This document shows positions 56,517 to 64,000 of a stretch of 64,000 nucleotides of DNA, piece after piece. Location of the stretch: positions 38,607,822 through 38,671,821 of the forward strand of contig NC_064753.1 of assembly GCF_011397635.1 (NCBI RefSeq), given 5' to 3'. A program made the position numbers and the translations under genes. The DNA is from Epinephelus fuscoguttatus. Its lineage: Eukaryota; Chordata; Actinopteri; Perciformes; Serranidae. Position 1 is the stretch's first letter, and each line of letters opens with the position of its first letter. The notes beneath the pieces are model-generated. The model made no database searches. It had not been told where the DNA came from and saw only the letters and a program-made list of their open reading frames with translations.

Positions 56517-56816
56517 AGGGAGCGGGTGGAGGAAAGGTATGCCCTGGAAAGGAGAGGAATGACAGTTAGTCATAGCCAGACAGAATAAATGTGTGTGAAT
56601 GAGAAGGACCCAAGTGGAACGGTGAGGTTACAGCAGGAAGTAGAAAAAAGAAGGTGGAGGATTTTAAGTACTTAGAGTCAACAGTCCAGAGCAACAGAGA
56701 GTGTGTAAAAGAGGTGAAGAAACAAACAGGTGGAGAAGTGTCAGGTGTGATAGAAGAGCAGAGATGAAGATGTTGAGGTTCTCTTTGGGAGTGACGAGGA
56801 TGGATAGGATTCTTCT
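56517..56816 (+). mobile_element. RTE-like LINE relic, right fragment
   Basis: Resumes the host frame as ERVEERYALERRGM, then MCVNEKDPSGTVRLQQEVEK, and after an internal deletion near 56753 ends EMKMLRFSLGVTRMDRI. Stops and deletions make it dead. Confidence 0.8.
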
Positions 56817-56960
56817 TCTTCTTCTTTTTTCTTTTTCTTTTAATTCTTTTTCTTCTTTTTTTCTTTTTCTTGTTCTTCTTTTTCTTCTTATTCTTTTTTC
56901 TTTTTCTTTTTTTCTTGTTCTTTTTTCTTTTTCTCCTTCTCTCTTCTGTCTTCTTTCTTC
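56810..56960 (+). repeat. TTC/TTTTTC pyrimidine tract
   Basis: About 150 bases of nearly pure T/C, with TTCTTCTTC and TTTTTCTTTTTC units. It produces a Phe/Leu/Ser-rich spurious ORF. Confidence 0.93.
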
Positions 56961-57632
56961 TCCTGTAAGAACTATTCTGAGGTGCTTTACCTGTCCTACT
57001 TTTTCTATCTGAGTAATATTATTTTCTGCTATTTATATTTATGCTCCGCTACATTTCAGAGGGAAATATCTTACTTCACTAGATTCATTTGAAAGCCGAC
57101 CCCACTACTCACATTTCACAATGAACAATATATGAAATGCATTTTAGGGTCACATAACAGGCCACGAAGTAGCTCAGAGAGCACTGAAAGTACATTTAAT
57201 CAAGTACTTGAGCTCAGTTCTTAGGTGCTCTAGAGTTTATCATTTCTACTTCTCTATACTTCTACTGGCACTTGTGTTCCCTTGGTAATGAGCTGATTGG
57301 CTCCTACCTGCCCTTGTTATGTGGGGAGAGGTATAAGTGAGACACGAGAGAGTGAGTGCCTCTGCTTAAGAGTGAGGAGAAGGTGCTGTACCCTTAAGCT
57401 GGGATGTGTTACTGTTTTGCCATGTTGGTAAAAAATTAAATGAAGAGGAAGAAATAAATGTTGTAGCCCACTTATTACCCACAGCCTGGAAGAACGTTAA
57501 GAGTCAAGAAAAGAGGGATACAAAGTTAAAGAAGTTGATAACAAATGGCAAAGTGAATAAATCCCAAGAAACTAGAAAAAGAGGTTAAATTAGGGCCCAA
57601 ACTCAAAGATCAACTAAGCATTAAAGAAACTA
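56961..57632. other. intergenic, unassigned
   Basis: No coding similarity. A short open frame at 57406-57588 is lysine-rich without known features. Confidence 0.4.
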
Positions 57633-57646
57633 AAGCTTCAGTCTAA

Positions 57647-58013
57647 GGGGTGGCATGGTGATGTGGTGGTTAGCACCGTCGCCTCACAGCAAGAGGGTTC
57701 CCGGTTCGATCCCGGGTGTGGGACCCCCTCTGTGCGGAGTTTGCATGTTCTCCCTGTGTCAGTGTCACCTGTCCTCTCCAGGTACTCCAGCTTCCTCCCA
57801 CAGTCCAAAGACATGCAGGTTAATTGGTGACTCTAAATTGTCCATAGGTGTGAATGTGAGTGTGAATGGTTGTCTGTGTCTATGTGTCAGCCCTGTGATA
57901 GTCTGGCGACCTGTCCAGGGTGTACTCTGCCTCTCACCCAATGTCAGCTGGGATAGGCTCCAGCCTCCCCACGACCCTGAAGAGGATGAAGCGGTTAGAA
58001 GATGGATGGATGG
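57647..58013 (+). mobile_element. tRNA-derived SINE with intact target duplication
   Basis: 367 bp. The tRNA-like head has an A box around TGGTGGTTAGC and a B box GGTTCGATCC. The body contains CCACAGTCCAAAGACATGCA and TCAGCTGGGATAGGCTCCAG; the tail is (GATG)n. Flanked by perfect 14-bp direct repeats AAGCTTCAGTCTAA (57633-57646, 58014-58027). Same family as 1623-1965. Confidence 0.92.
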
Positions 58014-58027
58014 AAGCTTCAGTCTAA

Positions 58028-59070
58028 CACAATATCTCTGTATTTTTTTTTTACTGTGCAGTCAGAAAGGCTTGAAAGGGGCTGAAAAGGAGTCATTAAT
58101 GGAGATGCAGTAAAACATTTTTGCAGGTTTTTAGGAGTCATTAATTAAAGGGTCATGGGTTTCTCACAAACTTTGTTTGACAGAAACCCCTCGGAGGTAT
58201 TTGGTCTGCCTCCCTTGAGTCTTTCTGACATTTCATAATGAGTCTTTGCCTTTTCTCATGCAGTCCCTCATGATTAATCTCTACGGGATCATTTCAGAAA
58301 GTGTATTATTTTCCATTTTAACTAAAAAGCAGCCAGTATTTGAAGGGTTGAAAAGATGTTTATTCGTCTTGGAAGGGGGATTAACTATGACGCTGTAGTC
58401 TGTCTGCTGCAGTTGATGGGACTCCGTGGGCTTAACTGTTGTCCATAACAGGAGATTGAACCTGTATCTCCTAGCTGATGCTGTTATCCTCATTCTCACC
58501 ACACATCTTGGCCTTGCAATGGTAAATCATGTGAGAAGGTGAACATCATATTAGTGTTCGGATCTTAAATTGGATTTAATGGTGCAGAGACTCTCAACCA
58601 GTTTCAGACTTCACATGGTCTCCACTGTACCACTCTAAGTTTTCCAAAATTGGTCGTCTGTCAGTGCTATTAAAAATGCAACACAGAAGTATTTCAAACA
58701 TCAAATTCACATGACAGTGTGACAACTCACTAAATTCAGAGTCTGTGAGAAATTTATGACCTAAGAAATATGGTCACAGGCCAGAAAAAGCTCAAACACA
58801 CTGATGCAGTGACTCCACAAAAATGTCCTCTTCACTTCAGTTCGTTGCCCAACAACAAGCTAGAAGCGGATTTTTTGGAAACATTTGGAAGTCCGTGTTC
58901 TCACAGTCACAGATGACCTCATATTGGAACCCTATTTTTCTTTGCTGAGACAAATCAAGGGTCGTGATTCATGCGTGGGCTGGTTTCTCATATCAGAAGT
59001 GTCACTAATTAGCAGCTATTAGTAAGAAGATTCATGATGAAACAGGCTGTTACTTTCTGCTTCTACTTTT
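58028..59070. other. intergenic, unassigned
   Basis: Apparently unique sequence; no gene or transposon end recognised. Confidence 0.4.
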
Positions 59071-59075
59071 CCTCA

Positions 59076-59174
59076 CATGCTGCAAAGGGCCACAGGATGA
59101 TTTCGGACCCGGGTGCTGCGGAAACGGCCTTGTACATGGGGCACCTGCTCTACCACTAAGCCACAGACGCCCCC
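59076..59174 (-). mobile_element. tRNA-derived SINE fragment, minus
   Basis: Reverse strand GGGGCGTCTGTGGCTTAGTG gives the head with A box; GTAGAGCAGGTGCCCCATGT and GGGTCCGAAATC retain a decayed B box. Same family as 9530; lacks the tail. Confidence 0.75.
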
Positions 59175-59189
59175 ACTGTCTGCATGTTT

Positions 59190-59990
59190 AACAGCATGTC
59201 ATCGACTCTGGCTAAAATAGGGCAAACAGGTCGGTGGATGATGCAGTCAACATGGGACTGCACTACATCCTGCACCACCTCGACTCCCCAGGGACTTACG
59301 CAAGGATCCTGTTTGTGGACTTCAGCTCGGCTTTCAACACCATCATCCCTGAAATACTCCACAAGAAGCTCATTTAGCTCACGGTGACTGCCTCTACCTG
59401 TCAGTGGATTACCAGCTTCTTGACTGACAGGAGCCAGTGTGTGAGGCTGGGGAGCATCACATTCAGCTCCCAGTCCATCAACACTGGCGCCCCCCAGGGG
59501 TGTGTCCTCTCCCCACTGCTCTTCTCCTTACACCAGCGACTGCACCTCAGGTAACCCTTCTGTGCAACTCCTGAAATTTGCGGACGACACCACGGTCAAC
59601 TGTCTAATCCGCAACTGTGATGAGTCTGTATACAGACAGGAGGTGGAGCAGCTGGTCCTATAGCGCGGTCAGAACCACCTGGAGCTGAACCCGCTCAAGA
59701 CTGTGGAGATGACAGTGGACTTCAGGAGAAGCCCCCCGACACTACCCCGCCTCACCACAGGTCAAGGGTCAGGAAACGGACAGGAAACATCACTGTAGAC
59801 CCCTCACACACTGGGACACAATTTGTTTATACTCCTCCCCTCCGGTAGGTGCTACAGAGCATTGTCGCCAAAACCACCCGTCTCAAAGACAGTTTCTTCC
59901 CCACAAGGTGTTGCTCTGATGAACCCCTAAACAGTCACAGAGTGACAGGTCAAACAACACTGCATCCTTGTATACTGTATATATTTAAAA
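59190..59990 (+). mobile_element. L2-like LINE relic, RT domain with stops
   Basis: Frame pieces: [39 protein letters not shown] (motif A), INTGAPQGCVLSPLLFS (motif B), LLKFADDTTVN (motif C) and NHLELNPLKTVEMTVDFRRS. Stops, frameshifts and a deletion before the C-terminal LKDSFFPTRCC kill it. Confidence 0.85.
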
Positions 59991-60690
59991 AACAAACAAA
60001 CAAAAAAAACATTTACAAATCAGATACAGATAGTTTTGCTCTTAAGCTGCTTATTGACAATATCTTACACAATGTTCAATACCTTCCAAAGAGCTGTATT
60101 TTGGTCAGGGTGGGAAAGCAGCATTTGACATGAAGTAGGATACTCACTGCTCCTGAAACCTGGCACCTCTTTGCCTTCAGAAGTGCATCAGTATTAGGTG
60201 TGCAAAGTCATCCAGTGAGCCGAACTGGACTCTTTGAAGAACCAGCCCTGGCCCCCGGGGCGTATGTTTGATGCCTGTGCACCAGACCTTTAAGTCTCAG
60301 GCTCCCTCTACCAATGCAACATCAAATAAGTAAAACGAAAAAGAGGAGCACACAAGTAAAACAAAATGAGAATTGAAACATAGTTTAAGTTAAAATAAAG
60401 TATAAAATGTGACATAAATAAAACATTAGATAAAGTAATTTACACTGTAATTGTCAGTCAATGAAGTGAAAGTAAATGGGAATGCAGTATATGCATGAGC
60501 AGAGGTATAATCATATACAACGGTGTAGAAAGTTATAAAACAATAAGTAGCCTACTATTAAATGGTAAAGTAAGTGAAATTATTTTTTAAATATTACATG
60601 TAATTGAGTAAATTTAAAGTAAAAAATAACGTTAATATTAAGGTTTGAAGTTAGAATAAAAAATAGACTTTTTTATTTTTTTTTATTTAT
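59991..60690. other. intergenic, AT-rich
   Basis: Unassigned A/T-rich sequence upstream of morf4l1. Confidence 0.45.
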
Positions 60691-60966
60691 TCTTTTATCT
60701 ATTTATAGGCATTTTGGAAAATACAGATTGTGCTGGAAATACTACCAGCCTGCGAGATCTTTGGTTTGATCGTCATTTTTCCGAGTTTCAGGAGGAGCAC
60801 CATGAACGCCCCACGGTGTGGTCATGTGACCCAGCAGCAGGCGGGCCATTCTCAGCTTCTCCTTCGCTCTTTGGCACCAATGTCGGAGGTGTTTGTGCCT
60901 GGAAGAAATGGACTCTGGCAATGCACGAATTTGATCATTCAGAGATCCGATCAGCTGAGTCTGTGA
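60690..60966 (+). promoter_or_regulatory. morf4l1 promoter/5' UTR with possible upstream ORF
   Basis: No TATA box is visible. A palindromic GGTCATGTGACC (60819-60830) contains a TCATGTGA E-box. An ATG at 60730 opens 78 codons that end at TGA 60964-60966, directly abutting the main ATG in the same frame. Whether this lies in the transcript depends on the start site, which the sequence does not reveal. Confidence 0.35.
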
Positions 60967-61006
60967 ATGGCGCCAAAACAGGACCCTAAACCTAAATTTC
61001 AAGAAG
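60967..61006 (+). CDS. morf4l1: morf4l1 exon 1 (coding part)
   Basis: ATG at 60967 with G at +4 opens MAPKQDPKPKFQE; the last G starts a Gly codon. Donor GTGGGT at 61007. An in-frame TGA immediately before the ATG fixes the start. Confidence 0.95.
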
Positions 61007-63799
61007 GTGGGTGCTGAGAAATAACGCGGATGTTACAACGGCTGGAAGGGGGCGGGTTTGTTGTTGTTGATGCTGCTGCTGTAGCTCGACAATAGTGGTC
61101 TCCAGGGAAGGAGAACAGAGCTCCAGAGCCTTTATTTGTGTCCATATTTGTGGGGAATTAATTTCAAACACGCCCAAATTTGATTCACATTAAAGCTATT
61201 CACCTTAAAATAAAGTTAAATGTGTGAAACAGACGTTAACGCAATGCTAACAGCTAGCTAGCTTGTTATTTATGCTATGCACGAGCTAAACCCTTTCAGT
61301 CACTGACACACAAAAGAGCCTCTGAAACCATGCCAGTCTAAGTTATATTAGTTCAAACTCTATCTGAGAACCTTCACAGTAGTTTAAGGAGTTATTACAC
61401 TTGAATGTTTTGTAATTATTTTGTTCTTATCTCTTGTAGTCCTTTCATTTGTTTCCTCTCTTCGCAGGTGAAAGAGTCCTGTGCTTTCATGGGCCACTGC
61501 TCTATGAGGCAAAGGTTTGTCTGTCCATACTATAATTGTTGTTATGAATTGATTATTAAGTGCAAGACAAATGTCAGCCAACGTATTGACTTAGAGCTGT
61601 GTGTGTTTTCTTGTTTTCACAGTGTGTAAAGATCAACATAAAGGATAAACAGATTAAATACTTCATTCATTACAGCGGATGGAACAAAAAGTGAGCAGCT
61701 TGGTTTATTACTGTTTCATTGTTTGGTGTCTGTATCTCTCTCTGATCCCCTGCTGTGAGTTAAACCAGTGAGAACTTTTCTTATTTTTTCCATTGTGATG
61801 GTTTGAGATGTTTTTTCTGTTGCAGCTGGGATGAATGGGTTCCTGAAAGCAGAGTTCTCAAATATGTGGACAGCAACCTTGCGAAACAAAAAGAGCTTCA
61901 AAAGGCCAATCAGTAAGTAAAAACAACCAAAAAACACCTCCCTGATGTTGAATATTTTGTCATTTTTCTCCCAAATTGCTTCAACATTTACAAAAGAGAG
62001 CAAGACAGTTTGCAGTCAGTGTTGGGAAGATTACTTTTGAAATGTAATAGGTTACAAATTGCTAGTTACCCTGTTAAAAATATAAGTAATGTAATCATTT
62101 TAATTACTTCATTGAAGTAATGTAACTTATTACATTTGATTACCTTTCCAACAAATGATTTAATCTGGGCAATTGAGCTGTAAAATGTCCAGAAATAGGC
62201 GATGCTAGAAAAAAGCATCCCTGCACATCGAAAAAAAAAAAGCAAAACAACAGAATATGTTTTATCCTACACGTAGATTGTAAAAGTAATGACATCACCC
62301 ATTGGTTTGTGGACTCTTGTGCAAAGCCTTGAGTTTGGTCTTTTGGTCATCACTGTCTTGGTTTTTTGGAGCCAGAAGTGACCGTATTTGGGTGAGAGGC
62401 TGGAGCTTAAAGCAGCCCTGCCCTTCACTGTGTGTAACGTTAAGCCTTAAAATGTAAATGGGTGAGTTAGATAGAAATTCACCCCCGTACAGTTGTCTTG
62501 AATGTTGAAATTAGCTATAGAGACCAAAACCATTTTTATACCAGGTTGTGAACATGTTTATTTATACAGAGCCCTACATGGGCTGGGACAGAGCTACATT
62601 GCTAACTCCCTTGTTAACTATTTGCCTCCATGACCACTGCGATCATCTGCTGCTGGTTTATTGGAGGTTCCCAGCAACAGCTGGAAGAAGATCAGGGATG
62701 CGGCCTTTGTCAGTGACGCCCCAAAGCTATGGAACACACTACCTATAGATATCAGGGAAGCTAGCTCACTAAATATTTTTTAAAAGAAAGCTAAAAACAT
62801 ATCTGTTAAATTATGCCTTTAACAAGCTCTGACTTTCCAGATACAGGTCTAAAACTCTTTCTTTTTGTGCTTTTACTTTCTATTTACGCTTCACGCTGCT
62901 TAAAATTTTACTTGATTTTATTATTTATAGTTTTACAACTCTGTGACTTAATGAATCAGTTCTGTTTCATGTTCATTCTGTCTGTTTTCACGTGAAGCAC
63001 TCAGTGCTTATACTGGCCTTATTGTAAAGCTTTTTGTACTGCATTTCTTGTATGAAAGGTGCTATATAAATAAAGTTTATTATTACTATTTATCTTTATT
63101 TCTTTTGTAAAATTGGACATTTTAACATGGGGGTCGATGAGGATTGACTCGCTTCTGGAGCCAGCCTCAAGTGGCCATATAAAGAACTGCAGATGTTGGC
63201 ACTTCATGTTGACTTGCTGCTTGACTCTACATATAACCTTTTTACCGAAAATGGTATATTTGGATGTAACCCCTTTGTAATCACCAACATTTTGATTAGT
63301 AACTGGAATTTAATTACATATTTTTTTCAGTAACTGTAACTCATTACAATTCCATTTATTTTGTACTTCATTAACATTCGACTACTTACATGTAGTTATT
63401 CCCCAACACTGTTTGCACTTAATTGAATTTATAATTTAATTTTAACTGGATTTATTTTAATGAACTTTAATCATTTTTTTCCTTCCCAGGGACCATTATG
63501 TTGAGGGAAAGATGAGGGGTTTAGCACCAAGCAAGAAGATTGCTGCTGTGCAGCAGAAAAATGTTGATCTGTAAGTATCCGCCTCATTTTACCAACTCTG
63601 TTAATTCAGTATATTTTAAAGACGTCATATAAGTAGACATAATGTTGAATGGAATAAAGTTGCATGTAGAAACTGAATATAGTCACGATGCAGTTTGGAC
63701 CGCACAGGGTACATGTGTAATGTGATATTGTCACTTAAGATGTTTCTTTTTTTCTTTTTGTTTTGCATCTTAGGAAAGTGAAAAAGGCAAAGCAGAAGA
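60967..63799 (+). CDS. morf4l1: MORF4L1/MRG15, 5' part (coding exons 1-6), runs off the window
   Basis: MRG15 is a chromatin adaptor of the NuA4/TIP60 acetyltransferase and SIN3 deacetylase complexes and reads H3K36 methylation. Exons 60967..61006, 61468..61514, 61623..61690, 61826..61912, 63490..63570 and 63774..63799 splice in frame into 116 residues beginning MAPKQDPKPKFQEGERVLCF, almost identical to human. The chromo-barrel spans about residues 6-75; the methyl-lysine cage residues Tyr26, Tyr46, Trp49 and Trp53 are present. A Lys-rich linker starts after residue 100. The MRG domain is beyond the right edge. GKMRG and the basic linker favour MORF4L1 over the shorter relative MORF4L2, which lacks this chromodomain. 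Confidence 0.96.
61468..61514 (+). CDS. morf4l1: morf4l1 exon 2
   Basis: 47 bp. Acceptor TTCGCAG, donor GTTTGT. Encodes GERVLCFHGPLLYEAK, the first strands of the chromo-barrel, including Tyr26 of the aromatic cage. Confidence 0.95.
61623..61690 (+). CDS. morf4l1: morf4l1 exon 3
   Basis: 68 bp. Acceptor TTTCACAG, donor GTGAGC. Encodes CVKINIKDKQIKYFIHYSGW and NK, with cage residues Tyr46 and Trp49. Confidence 0.96.
61826..61912 (+). CDS. morf4l1: morf4l1 exon 4
   Basis: 87 bp. Acceptor GTTGCAG, donor GTAAGT. Encodes WDEWVPESRVLKYVDSNLAK and QKELQKAN: Trp53 of the cage, then the C-terminal helix of the chromo-barrel. Confidence 0.96.
62017..63411. mobile_element. hAT-like element in morf4l1 intron 4
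   Basis: Ends CAGTGTTGGGAAGATTACTT and the inverted CCCCAACACTG, with internal AAGTAATGTAACTTATTACA-type palindromic stretches. Flanking TTTGCAGT (62009-62016) and TTTGCACT (63412-63419) agree at 7 of 8, the hAT target size. It carries the L2 relic at 62545. Confidence 0.82.
62545..63090 (+). mobile_element. L2-like LINE 3' relic inside the hAT-like element
   Basis: In shifted frames: SYIANSLVNYLPP, PLRSSAAGLLEVPSNSWKKI, RDAAFVSDAPKLWNTLPIDI and REASSLNIF, the usual C-terminus, followed by 3' UTR and the end GTGCTATATAAATAAAGTTT with a TTATTA tail. Confidence 0.8.
63490..63570 (+). CDS. morf4l1: morf4l1 exon 5
   Basis: 81 bp. Acceptor TTCCCAG, donor GTAAGT. Encodes DHYVEGKMRGLAPSKKIAAV and QQKNVD, the linker after the chromodomain. 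Confidence 0.95.
63774..63799 (+). CDS. morf4l1: morf4l1 exon 6 (26 bp)
   Basis: Acceptor CTTAG, donor GTAAGT. Encodes KVKKAKQK, the lysine-rich nuclear-localisation-like part of the linker, and ends one base into the next codon, as expected before the human TPGNG exon. Confidence 0.92.
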
Positions 63800-64000
63800 G
63801 TAAGTAAATGTTTCCACACAACATGTTAGTGGCAGCTTTAACTCAAGAAAATATTTTTAAAAATTAAAACTAAAATCTAACATCAGGTATTTGTCTTAAA
63901 GGATAGTTTTTGGGTCATCAGAATGAGACCGTAACATTTGAATATTACGACAAAATGTTCATGTATCTAAGATATTATAATACTGCATATTATTGTTTCT

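Noticed and set aside
56701-57012. Phe/Leu/Ser-rich membrane-like protein
   Set aside because: Translation of the TTC/TTTTTC tract following the RTE relic.

Overview
The window is vertebrate nuclear DNA, almost certainly from a teleost fish and probably a percomorph. The evidence is small coding exons with GT-AG introns, many dinucleotide microsatellites, and a dense layer of fish-type transposons (tRNA-derived SINEs, L1-, L2-, RTE- and Jockey/CR1-like LINEs, hAT-, Harbinger- and Tc1-like elements, long-TIR MITEs). No prokaryotic operon, CRISPR array or phage gene is present. I see no structural tRNA or rRNA gene; the tRNA-like promoters belong to SINEs.

Three protein genes lie in a row, all on the + strand. 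(1) pias1, a SUMO E3 ligase, fills 19..39953. Exon 1 is upstream of the window; the 12 remaining coding exons can be placed to the base, and they join into an uninterrupted frame of 701 codons plus stop. Intron 2 is about 26.5 kb; the other 11 introns total about 11 kb. A long AT-rich 3' region follows, with plausible poly(A) signals near 46.7-47.0 kb. (2) An intronless relaxin-3-receptor-like GPCR of 328 residues lies at 50197..51183, with poly(A) signals about 620-660 bases past its stop. (3) morf4l1 (MRG15) begins at 60967; its first six coding exons carry the N-terminal chromo-barrel domain and the gene runs off the right edge. The genes are functionally unrelated (nuclear SUMOylation, peptide-hormone signalling, histone-mark reading), so this is a conserved-synteny neighbourhood, not an operon-like unit.

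The spaces between are mostly transposon palimpsest. Nested insertions can be read in layers: a LINE inside a long-TIR MITE (about 2.9-4.8 kb), a SINE inside a hAT-like MITE (9.3-9.8 kb), a hAT-like element inside a TTAA-ended MITE (32.9-33.5 kb), an L1 relic inside another MITE (36.5-37.3 kb), a long-ORF LINE inside an RTE-like relic (54.2-56.8 kb), and an L2 relic inside a hAT-like element in a morf4l1 intron (62.0-63.4 kb). The pias1-receptor interval also holds two tandem arrays: one of exactly 69-bp period and a degenerate one of about 110-140 bp.

No wholly new gene system is evident. The oddest observation is a perfect 108-bp inverted repeat (4435..4542 and 5127..5234). One arm forms the 5' end of a LINE insertion bounded by an 8-bp target duplication, which looks like a LINE that captured a piece of neighbouring DNA while integrating. 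Also worth noting are the chimeric 611-codon ORF with two reverse-transcriptase catalytic motifs from two different LINEs, and a possible upstream ORF ending directly against the morf4l1 start codon.
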